Assembly: GCF_019091455.1 (NCBI RefSeq)
Contig: NZ_JAGXJN010000022.1
Coordinates: 1-64,000 of the forward strand
Length of the DNA stretch: 64,000 nucleotides
Source: Chitinophaga sp. GbtcB8
Lineage (GTDB): Bacteria > Bacteroidota > Bacteroidia > Chitinophagales > Chitinophagaceae
Direction of reading: 5' to 3'
The translations under genes and the position numbers were made by a program. The notes below the pieces were generated by a model. It did no database searches, had not been told where the DNA came from, and worked only from the letters and a program-made list of their open reading frames with translations. Shown in pieces: positions 17,162-25,177 of the stretch; the first letter of the stretch is position 1, and every line of letters begins with the position of its first letter.

Positions 17162-18613
17162 TCACTCCCGCGTTCGGCGGTCAAATGACCAGGTAACCCC
17201 CAGCAGCCCTCCCACATTATCCGTCAGCTCTCCCCAGTCCAGGCCCAGGCCGGCACGTACGGTCAGCGGAATGGAAGGCAGCTGGTAGCTGAATTCCTGC
17301 AAACCGTAAAACTCATATTTGGAAGGCGAGAATACGCCGGGTAAAGCATTTCCATAATTCTGTGTAAAGGTGAGGCGCGTTTTTGCATTCACTGTTTTTG
17401 CAATGGTGTACATAACACCCAGGTGCCCGCCTACCACGCGGTTATTTACAATGTTCCAGCCTTTGCCCCTGAACGAATCAACGGGCGCGCTCCAGTCAAA
17501 TGCATTAATGTGTCCCGGGAAATATTCGCTGGCCTTTTTACGGTCGGTGAATAGCGGGGTACCTATAATACGGTCCTGGTATTCCCAGCCGGTAAGGTAA
17601 ATACCGTTATTGTAATAACTTTCCCGCAGGCGTATCAGGTACCAGTCGTTCATTTGTTTGGTGTAAATAAATTCACCTACTACCTTCTTCAGCCAGGAAT
17701 CTTCATGTTTATTGGTATAAGCTACACCCCAGAGGCGGTCTATATTACGGATGTTAATACCCTGGCCTGTTTCAAAAGGCATTTGCATGTAGGCATGTAT
17801 GCCGGTAACATCATTTTCCCAGTCAATAGTACCTTCTATTACCCCGCGGTGATCGCCGGCGCGGTTAGGCAGTATATCACCTGCCACGCTACCGTCATTG
17901 GCTTCTTTGGCGAGCAATACGTTCCAGAAACCGCCAAATGATTTATCCAGCTTAGGTAAGCCTTCCCGGTGTCCGCCCCATACGGCAAAGTGTTCTATGC
18001 CCGCGCCTACTTTCAGCTTTTGCTTACCTACGCGTAAGTACAGGGTTTTCTGGTGATACCAGGCATCACGTACGAATTGGTTATGGTCGCCCATCCAGCC
18101 ATGGCTGATCTGGCCTTTGAACTGTACCCAGCCATTGGTATAAGGAATGTCCACGTAATTGGTTAATGCCAGCCCGATCTGCGGTATGGGCAGCGCATTG
18201 CCGCTTACGCCCAGTGAGCCGCTGGAAAGGTCTGGATCCACTTCGCCAATGATCTCGTTATAACGGCCGGCGCGCAGCTCCAGGTTCTTATAACCCAGCT
18301 TCAGGTAGCCTTCCTGGAAGAACACTTTATTAAAGTGGTCATTGTTGTTCAGGTATGCGCCGTACTTGATGTAAAACTGATCATTGTTACCCAGCACATG
18401 CATATTGCTGAAGCCTACCTGGGTAGAGAGGTCTGACTTACGGTCTGTTAATGCGCCGTAATGTTGTGCAGTGATCCACAAAGGCTGGTAGTCTTTAGTG
18501 GCAAAAGTACCTGTGGTGCCTACTTGAATAAGTAGCGAATCCAGGAACTGTGCGTGCACAGGTGCCATAAACAGGTACAATAAAACAGTCAACAGAAGGG
18601 TGTTCCGTCTCAT
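17162..18613 (-). CDS. Capsule assembly Wzi-like outer-membrane protein
   Basis: A 483-residue exported beta-barrel protein. It has a signal peptide (MRRNTLLLTVLLYLFMAPVHAQ), alternating strands with aromatic girdles throughout and a final aromatic-rich strand (GGLLGVTWSFDRRTRE). LKLGYKNLELRAGRYNEIIG, SLGVSGNALPIPQIGLALTN and GIEHFAVWGGHREG match the capsule assembly protein Wzi family, which anchors capsular polysaccharide on the outer membrane. It is transcribed towards the exopolysaccharide operon and separated from it by a terminator and palindromic element 1. A surface-attachment role for the polymer made upstream is a reasonable inference. Confidence 0.85.
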   Translation of the reverse strand: MRRNTLLLTVLLYLFMAPVHAQFLDSLLIQVGTTGTFATKDYQPLWITAQHYGALTDRKSDLSTQVGFSNMHVLGNNDQFYIKYGAYLNNNDHFNKVFFQEGYLKLGYKNLELRAGRYNEIIGEVDPDLSSGSLGVSGNALPIPQIGLALTNYVDIPYTNGWVQFKGQISHGWMGDHNQFVRDAWYHQKTLYLRVGKQKLKVGAGIEHFAVWGGHREGLPKLDKSFGGFWNVLLAKEANDGSVAGDILPNRAGDHRGVIEGTIDWENDVTGIHAYMQMPFETGQGINIRNIDRLWGVAYTNKHEDSWLKKVVGEFIYTKQMNDWYLIRLRESYYNNGIYLTGWEYQDRIIGTPLFTDRKKASEYFPGHINAFDWSAPVDSFRGKGWNIVNNRVVGGHLGVMYTIAKTVNAKTRLTFTQNYGNALPGVFSPSKYEFYGLQEFSYQLPSIPLTVRAGLGLDWGELTDNVGGLLGVTWSFDRRTRE

Positions 18614-18863
18614 AAAATTATTCCGGTTTTTCAGTGTCGTTAGTATGGGCGTTAGTTAAAATCTGCTTGTGTTATTGCGCTGCATGAACGAATACAGTAT
18701 CTGATACTACGCGGCAATTTAGCAGGGATTTGCAGCAATTCAATTACTCGAACCAGTACAATCAAGAAGCGGGCCAATGCGTTAAAATCCGCTACCCTAC
18801 GGGGAAATAACGGAAAAAAATATTTCTGCTGCTCAATCGTCATCAAAGGGAAGTACTATTATT

Positions 18864-18879
18864 TACTTTTTAAAAAGTA
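18864..18879. promoter_or_regulatory. Perfect 16-bp palindrome before the small heat-shock gene
   Basis: TACTTTTTAAAAAGTA reads the same on both strands and ends four bases before the ATG at 18884. It lies in the 270-bp divergent region between the Wzi-like gene and the small heat-shock gene. It could be an operator or contain a -7 element (TACTTTTT). I see no other gene in this region. Confidence 0.4.
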
Positions 18880-18883
18880 CAAC

Positions 18884-19282
18884 ATGAACTACCATCAGTC
18901 ATGGGCCGCAAAAGGCCAACACTACGGAAGCAGGAACCGGCACCTGCTTATCCGCTCAATGGAAAGAGCTGCTGTGAACATTTACAAAACAGACAGCAGC
19001 TACGAAATGCTGGTATTTGCCCCGGGCCGCATCCGGGAACATTTTCACCTGGAGGTGAAGGGCAACGAGCTGGTTGTTTCCTACACGCCACCGGATGGTT
19101 TTCCGCGCCCGGATTGGGTACGGCGGGAATACAGCCGCGGGGGATTTGAGCGCAGCTTTACGCTGAACGAGTCCATTGATGCAGCAAACATCGTTGCAAA
19201 GTATGTGGACGGCGTATTGCAGGTAACCCTGCCCTTAATAGCCGGCAGGGAAGCTACGCAGCACATTATACCGGTTAGCTAA
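18884..19282 (+). CDS. Small heat-shock protein, Hsp20/alpha-crystallin family
   Basis: A 132-residue protein with the alpha-crystallin domain at about residues 30-120. Features are VNIYKTDSSYEMLVFAPGRI at the first strands, HFHLEVKGNELVVSY, the FERSFTLNESIDAANIVAKY turn and VDGVLQVTLPL. The C-terminal IPV corresponds to the I-x-I/V oligomer tail. Hsp20 proteins hold unfolding proteins for later refolding in the cytoplasm. It stands alone, with a palindrome immediately upstream and a terminator 24 bp downstream. The N-terminal arm of about 25 residues (MNYHQSWAAKGQHYGSRNRH) is rich in Gln, His and Arg, unlike the hydrophobic arms of many relatives. Confidence 0.85.
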   Translation: MNYHQSWAAKGQHYGSRNRHLLIRSMERAAVNIYKTDSSYEMLVFAPGRIREHFHLEVKGNELVVSYTPPDGFPRPDWVRREYSRGGFERSFTLNESIDAANIVAKYVDGVLQVTLPLIAGREATQHIIPVS

Positions 19283-19305
19283 GCCGGTAACAATCCTGTA
19301 AAAGC

Positions 19306-19342
19306 AAACAGGCGGTGGCGTAAAAGCTGCTGCCTGTTTTTA
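19306..19342 (+). terminator. Intrinsic terminator of the small heat-shock gene
   Basis: AAACAGGC at 19306-19313 pairs with GCCTGTTT at 19332-19339, followed by a T-rich stretch. It separates the heat-shock gene from the FMN reductase that starts at 19369. Confidence 0.7.
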
Positions 19343-19368
19343 TTTGAAAGGATGTTTACATTTACGGC

Positions 19369-19926
19369 ATGAACGCCCATCCATATAAAGTGCTGGCTAT
19401 TTCCGGCAGTACAAGAAAAGATTCTGCTAACCTGCAATTGCTGAAAGCCTTTGCCTCCCTGGCCGAGGGCCGGCTGCAGGTAGAGATCTACCAGGCCATA
19501 GACACCTTACCGCATTTTAACCCTGACCTGGATGTAACACCTGCGCCACCTGCGGTACAAATATTCCGTAATAAGATCCAGGCTGCAAAAGGGATAGTGA
19601 TCTGCACACCGGAATATGTGTTCACCTTACCGGGCAGTTTAAAAAATGCGCTGGAATGGATGGTATCCACCACCATTTTTTCCGGCAAGCCAGTGGCACT
19701 TATTACCGCATCGGCCATGGGCGATAAAGCGCATGAAGCCCTGCAGCTGGTGATGAAAACAATAGAAACCCGCTTTACGGATGCTACCCAGCTGCTGATA
19801 CGCGGGGTAAAGGGAAAGGTGGATGGCAATGGAAATATTACGGATGCGGCTACCCAAACCGCAGTAGCAGAACTGGTCACTGCTTTTACCGCTCTCCTAG
19901 CCGGGGAAAATACCCCGGATCAGTAA
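19369..19926 (+). CDS. NADPH-dependent FMN reductase family protein
   Basis: A 185-residue flavodoxin-like protein. The phosphate-binding loop is AISGSTRKDSANLQLLKA, and the second flavin contact is ICTPEYVFTLPGSLKNALEW, the family's PEYxxxxPGxLKNAxDW motif. It likely reduces FMN, quinones or azo/chromate-type substrates with NAD(P)H in the cytoplasm. An AraC regulator begins 82 bp downstream on the same strand behind its own promoter-like box. A second, distinct member of the family lies at 27000-27530. The natural substrate cannot be inferred. Confidence 0.87.
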   Translation: MNAHPYKVLAISGSTRKDSANLQLLKAFASLAEGRLQVEIYQAIDTLPHFNPDLDVTPAPPAVQIFRNKIQAAKGIVICTPEYVFTLPGSLKNALEWMVSTTIFSGKPVALITASAMGDKAHEALQLVMKTIETRFTDATQLLIRGVKGKVDGNGNITDAATQTAVAELVTAFTALLAGENTPDQ

Positions 19927-19977
19927 AAAGTACCATAGGAACCCTGTTTGATCCTACGGTTAGGCCGGAGCCTTTTG

Positions 19978-19985
19978 TACCTTTG
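19978..19985 (+). promoter_or_regulatory. Bacteroidota-type -7 box (TACCTTTG) for the AraC gene
   Basis: TACCTTTG matches the TAnnTTTG -7 consensus of Bacteroidota primary sigma factor promoters and lies 22 bases before the ATG at 20008. A TTTG at 19947-19950 is 27 bases upstream, longer than the usual 17-23, so the -33 element is uncertain. Confidence 0.45.
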
Positions 19986-20007
19986 CTGTGTACAAAAGCA
20001 ATCACCC

Positions 20008-20886
20008 ATGGCAAAGACAAAGATACCGGTATATGATATTTACAGCATCATTCCGGGTCATACCCAGCAGGACCTGCTGATGGAGCGCCTGGGCCCTTAT
20101 GTACAAAAACATCAGCACCTGCACAGCCAGCACGGGCATTCCTTTTATCACCTGGTAATGTTCACCAAAGGAGCCGGTACGCACACGATTGACTTCACCC
20201 ACTTTAGCGTGCAGCCGTACCAGGTATATTTTATGATACCCGGACAAGTACACAGCTGGCATTTTGAGGGTGGGGTAGAAGGTTACCTGGTGCATTTTTC
20301 ACAGGCCTTTTTTCAATCCTTTTTAAATGATCAGCAATACCTGGCGCGCTTTGACTTTTTTAAAGGCGATAGTGAAGCGGCCGTGTTAAAGATCCCGGCG
20401 GCCTTACGGGAAACCGTGGTACAGCTGTTTGAGCATATGCTGCAGGAGCTGGAAAAACCGCGGGAGAGCGGGCTGGATATGATACGCACTTACCTGCTGC
20501 AATTCTTTATTCAGCTGGAGCGCAGCACCGCTACAGGCGTGCGGCATAATATACCGCCGCAGAAACAATTACTGCTGAATAATTTTCAGCAGCTCATTCA
20601 CCAGCATTACAACACCATCCGTTTGCCTAAAGAGTATGCGGAGCTGCTGTACATAACGCCTAATCATCTGAATGCCCTGTGCCAGGACCTGCTGGGTAAA
20701 ACCGCCGGTGAAGTGATCCGCGACCGTGTGCTGCTGGAAGCTAAGCGCCTGCTGGTGAATAAGGAGCTTACCATTACAGAAATTGCCTATCATCTTAACT
20801 TCCAGGATAACTCCTACTTTAACCGGTTCTTTAAAAAGAACACGGGGCTAACACCGGAAGCATTCCGTAAACAATTCAGTCATTAA
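20008..20886 (+). CDS. AraC family transcriptional regulator
   Basis: A 292-residue regulator. The N-terminal cupin-like ligand domain (about residues 15-160) shows HSFYHLVMFTKGAGTHTIDF and YQVYFMIPGQVHSWHF. The C-terminal double helix-turn-helix runs from about residue 190: LPKEYAELLYITPNHLNALC, then LTITEIAYHLNFQDNSYFNR and FFKKNTGLTPEAFRKQF, all matching the AraC/XylS signature. An upstream in-frame TTG at 19948 lies within the promoter region and is rejected in favour of ATG 20008. Targets are unknown. The upstream FMN reductase is one candidate. Confidence 0.9.
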   Translation: MAKTKIPVYDIYSIIPGHTQQDLLMERLGPYVQKHQHLHSQHGHSFYHLVMFTKGAGTHTIDFTHFSVQPYQVYFMIPGQVHSWHFEGGVEGYLVHFSQAFFQSFLNDQQYLARFDFFKGDSEAAVLKIPAALRETVVQLFEHMLQELEKPRESGLDMIRTYLLQFFIQLERSTATGVRHNIPPQKQLLLNNFQQLIHQHYNTIRLPKEYAELLYITPNHLNALCQDLLGKTAGEVIRDRVLLEAKRLLVNKELTITEIAYHLNFQDNSYFNRFFKKNTGLTPEAFRKQFSH

Positions 20887-20900
20887 AAATACCAGATACT

Positions 20901-21332
20901 ATGTGTGCCCATGAACATCATCCCAACAAGCCTAATTTGCTGCTGAGCGTATTGCAGAATAAATGCCCGCGCTGCCGTACCGGTAAATTATATAAGCACA
21001 GCAACCCTTACAACCTAAAGAACTTCATGGAAATGAAAACATATTGCGATGTATGCGGGCAGCCTTCAGAACCGGAAACCGGTTTTTACTTTGGCACCGG
21101 GTATGTGAGCTATGCTTTATCTGTAGCCATTAGTGTAGCCAGCTTTATTGCCTGGTGGGTGCTGATAGGTTTATCCGTAAATGATAACCGCCTGTTCTGG
21201 TGGATAGGCGTGAATGCCGTGCTGCTGGTACTGATGCAGCCTTTGCTGATGCGCCTTTCCCGTATTATATGGCTTTCCTTTTTTGTGTATTATGACAGGA
21301 ACTGGTATACGGATAAGATTGCGCACGGTTAA
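20901..21332 (+). CDS. DUF983 family membrane protein
   Basis: A 143-residue protein with two CxxC-type pairs at the N-terminus (NKCPRCRTGKLYKHSNPYNL and YCDVCGQPSEPETGFYFG) and two membrane segments (SVAISVASFIAWWVLIGLSV, FWWIGVNAVLLVLMQPLLM). This is the DUF983 layout: a cysteine-rich, probably metal-binding head followed by two helices. Function in the family is not established. It follows the AraC gene by 14 bp on the same strand and may be co-transcribed with it. Confidence 0.85.
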   Translation: MCAHEHHPNKPNLLLSVLQNKCPRCRTGKLYKHSNPYNLKNFMEMKTYCDVCGQPSEPETGFYFGTGYVSYALSVAISVASFIAWWVLIGLSVNDNRLFWWIGVNAVLLVLMQPLLMRLSRIIWLSFFVYYDRNWYTDKIAHG

Positions 21333-21391
21333 GCACGGTTAGTGCTGGCGCGCCTTTTGTGTACATACCGGTACGCCAAAACACGCAAATT

Positions 21392-22123
21392 ATGCCGGAA
21401 GGTCCGTCCATTGTAATATTAAAGGAAGCAGTACAACTATTCAAAGGCAAAAAAGTAATAAGTGCCGGGGGCAATACCCGGCTGGAATTACCCCAGCTGG
21501 AAGGCCAGGTAGTAAAGGATTTTAAAAGCTGGGGCAAACATTTCCTCATTTGTTTTCCCAAGTTCACCATTCGCGTACACTTTTTGTTATTCGGCTCTTA
21601 CCTGATCAGCGAAGAAAAGCAAACAACGCCCCGCCTGTACCTGCAGTTTAAAAATGGTACCCTGAATTTATATGCCTGCTCCATTAAGCTGATCACCGAA
21701 CCATTAGATGAGGTGTATGACTGGAGCGCTGATGTGCTGAGCGAAAGCTGGGACGCTAAAGCAGCAAAGAAAAAGCTGCTGGCCGTGCCGGATATGCTGG
21801 CCTGTGATGCGTTGCTGAACCAGGATATTTTTGCAGGCTCCGGCAATATTATTAAAAATGAAGTGCTGTTCCGCATACAGGTGCACCCCCTTAGCATTAT
21901 TGGCAAGCTGCCAGCCAAACAGCTCAACCTGCTGATCAAGGAAGCGGTGCAGTACAGCTATGATTTCCTGGAATGGAAAAAAGCGTTTGTATTAAAAAAG
22001 CACTGGCTGGCACATACGAAAAAGACATGCCCGCGCTGCAATATTCCGCTGGTAAAGCAGCACCTGGGCAAAACCAACCGCCGTAGTTTTTTCTGCAATA
22101 ACTGCCAGGAGCTGTATCAATAA
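21392..22123 (+). CDS. Nei/Fpg-type DNA glycosylase-AP lyase
   Basis: A 243-residue DNA-repair enzyme of the formamidopyrimidine-DNA glycosylase/endonuclease VIII family. Maturation leaves an N-terminal proline, and the start at 21392 gives MPEGPS, with Pro2 and Glu3 as catalytic residues. This rules out the in-frame ATG at 21359. The H2TH region shows LLNQDIFAGSGNIIKNEVLF, and the C-terminal zinc finger is CPRCNIPLVKQHLGKTNRRS followed by FFCNNC. The N-terminal domain is short and contains KSWGKHFLI. It removes oxidised bases and nicks the abasic site. It ends one base before the convergent DinB gene. Confidence 0.88.
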   Translation: MPEGPSIVILKEAVQLFKGKKVISAGGNTRLELPQLEGQVVKDFKSWGKHFLICFPKFTIRVHFLLFGSYLISEEKQTTPRLYLQFKNGTLNLYACSIKLITEPLDEVYDWSADVLSESWDAKAAKKKLLAVPDMLACDALLNQDIFAGSGNIIKNEVLFRIQVHPLSIIGKLPAKQLNLLIKEAVQYSYDFLEWKKAFVLKKHWLAHTKKTCPRCNIPLVKQHLGKTNRRSFFCNNCQELYQ

Positions 22124-22124
22124 G

Positions 22125-22610
22125 CTATTTATTCTTAGCCCATGCCAGCTGTCCCTGGTGGTAAGCGTTATGATTGGTACGGTTCAGCAATACGCTTAAG
22201 CGGTTGCGGTGAGGCTCCTTTGCAAAATCTTCATCTGAGATCATAGTATGCTTTTGCAGCCATTCTTCCGGTGTGAGCTTATTAAACTGTTCCCTTAATA
22301 TTTGGTTAATGCTGGTCCAGTAAGCGCGCAGGTCCTGCACGGGTGGCAGATCGGTAATGGCTTTGTCCGGGTTGGAAATGAAGGCTTCATCCAGCTGCAG
22401 GTATTGCCGCTGGCCCAGGTCCAGCAGGGGCAGCATCATGTCATGCACAGCTACCAGGTGGCCCAGTATATAAATACCGCGGTTACGGCCCGGTGCTATT
22501 TCTGTTAACAGCTGCTCATCTGTTAAGCTATCGAAGATGGCGGTGGTGCGTTTAATGTTCATTTCCCATGCATGCAGGGCTATCTTTATAAATAACTGTG
22601 ATTGTTCCAT
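22125..22610 (-). CDS. DinB superfamily protein
   Basis: A 161-residue four-helix-bundle protein of the DinB/YfiT-like superfamily. Probable metal-binding histidines are in GHLVAVHDMMLP and in NRTNHNAYHQGQLAW near the C-terminus, the usual H...H-x3-H arrangement. Members include thiol-dependent transferases and many uncharacterised proteins, so no substrate is assigned. A promoter-like pair (TTTG, 21 bases, TAACTTTC on the minus strand) lies just upstream. It converges on the Nei-type gene with a one-base gap. Confidence 0.8.
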   Translation of the reverse strand: MEQSQLFIKIALHAWEMNIKRTTAIFDSLTDEQLLTEIAPGRNRGIYILGHLVAVHDMMLPLLDLGQRQYLQLDEAFISNPDKAITDLPPVQDLRAYWTSINQILREQFNKLTPEEWLQKHTMISDEDFAKEPHRNRLSVLLNRTNHNAYHQGQLAWAKNK

Positions 22611-22629
22611 TCTTATATGGTTTAGGCCG

Positions 22630-22662
22630 GAAAGTTAAAAGAAAGTTTTTATATGCAGCAAA
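22630..22662 (-). promoter_or_regulatory. Bacteroidota-type promoter of the DinB gene
   Basis: On the minus strand TTTG (22662-22659) is followed after 21 bases by TAACTTTC (22637-22630), close to the TTTG-N19-TAnnTTTG consensus. The start codon at 22610 would be about 13 bases from the transcription start. Confidence 0.45.
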
Positions 22663-22686
22663 ACGGGAACGCTGCCCGTTTGCTGC
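22655..22686 (-). terminator. Hairpin downstream of the SDR gene
   Basis: GCAGCAAAACGGG at 22655-22667 pairs with CCCGTTTGCTGC at 22675-22686 with one bulge. It lies 16 bases after the SDR stop codon at 22703 on the minus strand, just before the DinB promoter. There is no clean T-run, so termination is probable rather than certain. Confidence 0.5.
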
Positions 22687-22702
22687 AATAAGCCTGGTTT
22701 TA

Positions 22703-23569
22703 TCAGGCAGGCTGATAACCATAGGCGCTTAACCAGCGTTTTTTAATAGCGGCGCGGCTATCAATAAATTCCTGGTCAGTACCCTGTGCAATAGCATCCA
22801 GCGGGAAACGTAAGGGGCGCGTTCCTTTTTCCATATTCACCAGCTTCAGTATACCATCTGCAATCACCTGGGGATCCATTTTAAAGGCGGCCATCTTTCC
22901 AAACAAAGCAGTGCCTAATGACTGAAAGGCCTGTGCAGAGCTTTCGCCATAAGCAGCTACAATATCCTGGCGGTCTGCATTTACACCTGTTTTGGTACCA
23001 TTGTTCATTTCCGTGGGGTACACGCCCGGCTGCAGGGATACGTTTTCAATACCAAATGCTTTCAGCTCTTCCTGTATACCTTCTGTAATGGTTTCCAAAC
23101 CAAATTTTGAAATAAAGTAAGGGATCATAAAAGGCATGGTAAAACCACTGGCGCCACTGGTAACATTGATGATAAGGCCGTTCTTTTTTTCGCGCATGGA
23201 TGGCAGCACCGCCTGGTAGGTACGCAGCACGCTGAATAAATTCACATCCAGCATTTCCCGCACCTGGTTCAGCGAATAAGCTTCCAGTACGCCGTAACCA
23301 GTAACAGCTGCATTATTCACCAGCACATCTATTTTACCATGTTGTGCCAGCGTTTGTTGTATGGCGTTCTGTACGGATGTATCGCTGGTAATATCCATTT
23401 CCACCACATGAATGTTGGGGAGCGCTGCCAGCTCCTGTGCTACGGCTGCATTTTTACCGGTGGTGCCCCGCATGGCTGCTATAACGGTATGGCCGGCTTT
23501 GGCCAGGGTGATGGCACTGAGCTTACCGAAACCCGTGCTGGCACCGGTAATTAAAACTGTTTTTGACAT
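22703..23569 (-). CDS. Short-chain dehydrogenase/reductase
   Basis: A 288-residue classical SDR. The cofactor loop is TGASTGFGKLSAITLAKAG (TGxxxGxG), followed by VNNAAVTGYG (NNAG-type), the catalytic Ser in INVTSGASGF, and the YFISKFGLE tetrad segment (YxxxK). LQPGVYPTEMNNG is the normal flexible loop. It probably reduces a small carbonyl compound with NADP(H). It lies 95 bp downstream of a Crp/Fnr regulator, and an FNR-like palindrome sits in the gap, so regulation by that neighbour is likely. Confidence 0.9.
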   Translation of the reverse strand: MSKTVLITGASTGFGKLSAITLAKAGHTVIAAMRGTTGKNAAVAQELAALPNIHVVEMDITSDTSVQNAIQQTLAQHGKIDVLVNNAAVTGYGVLEAYSLNQVREMLDVNLFSVLRTYQAVLPSMREKKNGLIINVTSGASGFTMPFMIPYFISKFGLETITEGIQEELKAFGIENVSLQPGVYPTEMNNGTKTGVNADRQDIVAAYGESSAQAFQSLGTALFGKMAAFKMDPQVIADGILKLVNMEKGTRPLRFPLDAIAQGTDQEFIDSRAAIKKRWLSAYGYQPA

Positions 23570-23590
23570 TGTGATCGATTTTTTACATCA

Positions 23591-23598
23591 CAAAAGTA
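23591..23598 (-). promoter_or_regulatory. -7 box (TACTTTTG) for the SDR gene
   Basis: CAAAAGTA on the plus strand is TACTTTTG on the minus strand, an exact match to TAnnTTTG, placed 22 bases before the SDR start codon at 23569. The transcription start would be near 23584. Confidence 0.45.
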
Positions 23599-23643
23599 GG
23601 CCGGGAGCAAGGGGCCTAGGAATGACAAATAACAAGAAAAGGG

Positions 23644-23659
23644 CTTGACATTTATCAAG
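23644..23659. promoter_or_regulatory. FNR/CRP-like palindrome between regulator and SDR gene
   Basis: The site reads CTTGACATTTATCAAG, an inverted repeat with one mismatched pair and the TTGA[T/C]-N4-[A/G]TCAA form of FNR-family operators. Its centre is about 67 bases upstream of the inferred SDR transcription start, a normal class I activator distance. It lies six bases beyond the stop of the crp/fnr-type gene. Confidence 0.55.
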
Positions 23660-23664
23660 AAGAT

Positions 23665-24249
23665 CTACTTAGAAAGCGCTTGTTTACGGATGCGGCTCAG
23701 GGTTTCAGCGGAAATACCCAGGTAAGAGGCGATCATATGCTGCGGAAAACGTTGCAGGAAATAAGGGTGTGTTTTCAAAAGGTCCAGGTACCTTTCTTCA
23801 GCGGTGTAGCTGATCACGGCCTGGATCCTTTTTTGTGCGGCAATGGAACCGCGTTTGTCCAGCTCCTGTGTCATTTCCATAACAGCCGGTACAGCATCGC
23901 GTAAGGAAAGGTAAGCGGGGCGTGAGATCTGTAACAGCTCCGTTTCTTCCCAGGCATCAATATTATACCGGGTAGGGGTTTGCATTTCAAAACTTTCACG
24001 GTCTGCCATCCACCATTGCTCAATACCAAAACGCACTATATGTTCATTGCCTTTTTCATCTATGGAGTATTGGTGCATAGCGCCTTTTACCATAAAGGAT
24101 AAGTATTTGCATACATCCCCTTCCTGTAGCAGGTATTGTTTTTTGCGTAGCTTTTTAGGTTTGAAGGCATCGCGGATAAGAACTGCCTGTTCCGCTGTAA
24201 TGGGCGTAACTGCACGCTGGCTAATGTATGTTAACAGGATGTCGTACAT
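23665..24249 (-). CDS. Crp/Fnr family transcriptional regulator
   Basis: A 194-residue regulator. The N-terminal cyclic-nucleotide-binding-like beta-roll covers about residues 20-115 (KKQYLLQEGDVCKYLSFMVK, GAMHQYSIDEKGNEHIVRFG). A dimer helix follows, and the C-terminal helix-turn-helix is HMIASYLGISAETLSRIRKQ. No N-terminal cysteine cluster for an Fe-S centre is present, so it is not an oxygen-sensing FNR. The effector is unknown. It is directly upstream of the SDR gene and divergent from the ICMT-like gene. Confidence 0.88.
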   Translation of the reverse strand: MYDILLTYISQRAVTPITAEQAVLIRDAFKPKKLRKKQYLLQEGDVCKYLSFMVKGAMHQYSIDEKGNEHIVRFGIEQWWMADRESFEMQTPTRYNIDAWEETELLQISRPAYLSLRDAVPAVMEMTQELDKRGSIAAQKRIQAVISYTAEERYLDLLKTHPYFLQRFPQHMIASYLGISAETLSRIRKQALSK

Positions 24250-24283
24250 AGAGGCTGGGCGCTAAGTTAAACTATTTTTTGGC

Positions 24284-24291
24284 TACCTTTG
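24284..24291 (+). promoter_or_regulatory. -7 box (TACCTTTG) for the ICMT-like gene
   Basis: TACCTTTG fits TAnnTTTG and lies 22 bases before the ATG at 24314, the same distance as for the AraC and SDR genes. No clear TTTG -33 element was found. Confidence 0.42.
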
Positions 24292-24313
24292 CGCAAGACT
24301 TATAGCAGTACCC

Positions 24314-24844
24314 ATGGAAGCCACCACACTCCTCATTTTTTATGCCTTTGTATTTATCCGCCTGTTATCCGTTTTTATTTCTGCCGGTAATGAACGTAAA
24401 CTAAAAAAGATGGGCGCCGTGGAATATGGTAAAAGGAACTCCGCTTTTTTGGTGCTGGCGCACTTTGCCTATTACATTGCCGCGGCTATTGAAGGCGGCC
24501 GTAAGGGCGCTTTTTTCTTTGATACCATTAGCTTTGCGGGGCTGGGCATTTATGTGTTATCCATCCTTATGCTGTATTATGTGATCTATAGCATACGCCA
24601 TGTATGGACGGTGAAGCTGATCATAGCGCCTGCCTCACATCATGTACTCAACCACTCATTCTTATTTAAGTACATAAAACATCCGAACTACTTCCTGAAT
24701 GTGATACCGGAGCTGATAGGCATTGCAGTGTTCCTGCATGCATGGGTTACGTTAGGCGTGGGAATGGTAATATACCTGGTACCATTAATTACCCGCATAC
24801 GGCAGGAAGAAGCGGTAATGAAAGAGCATTTTCAAAACTATTAA
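24314..24844 (+). CDS. Isoprenylcysteine carboxyl methyltransferase (ICMT) family-like membrane protein
   Basis: A 176-residue protein with five hydrophobic segments. The C-terminal part fits the ICMT/PEMT-like methyltransferase fold: LFKYIKHPNYFLNVIPELIG (the R/K-HPxY motif binding S-adenosylmethionine) and TRIRQEEAVMKEHF near the end. Bacterial members methylate unknown small or lipid substrates. It is divergent from the Crp/Fnr gene and followed one base later by a GNAT protein, which suggests co-transcription. Confidence 0.82.
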   Translation: MEATTLLIFYAFVFIRLLSVFISAGNERKLKKMGAVEYGKRNSAFLVLAHFAYYIAAAIEGGRKGAFFFDTISFAGLGIYVLSILMLYYVIYSIRHVWTVKLIIAPASHHVLNHSFLFKYIKHPNYFLNVIPELIGIAVFLHAWVTLGVGMVIYLVPLITRIRQEEAVMKEHFQNY

Positions 24845-24845
24845 T

Positions 24846-25151
24846 ATGGCAGAAATTAAGATCAGGCTCAATAAAAAAGAGCATGGCGCTTTTTACGTGC
24901 TGGAAGGTGAGCAGCAAATGGGAGAAATGGTGATAGGCATAGCCGGTAAGGCGCTCACCGCTTACCATACAGAAGTATTGCCGGAGGCAGAAGGCAAGGG
25001 CTATGGCAGGCAGCTGCTGGATGCGCTGGTGGCTTATGCGCGGGAACATCAGCTACAGGTGGTGCCGCTATGCCCCTATGTGCATGCACAGTTCAAGCGC
25101 CACCCGGAAAATTATGCAGATATCTGGAACCCGGAAGCAGCTGCGGAATAA
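24846..25151 (+). CDS. Small GNAT-type N-acetyltransferase (YjdJ/Gtn-like)
   Basis: A 101-residue protein of the short GCN5-related class. LTAYHTEVLPEAEGKGYGRQ holds the pyrophosphate loop (Q/R-x-x-G-x-G/A form, EGKGYG), followed by LLDALVAYAREHQLQVVPLC and the C-terminal PYVHAQFKRHPEN. The family is about half the size of ordinary GNATs, and its substrates are largely unknown. It sits one base after the ICMT-like gene and 26 bp before the OsmC-family start. Confidence 0.87.
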   Translation: MAEIKIRLNKKEHGAFYVLEGEQQMGEMVIGIAGKALTAYHTEVLPEAEGKGYGRQLLDALVAYAREHQLQVVPLCPYVHAQFKRHPENYADIWNPEAAAE

Positions 25152-25177
25152 TTGTATCTTGTACAAAACAATTTGCT

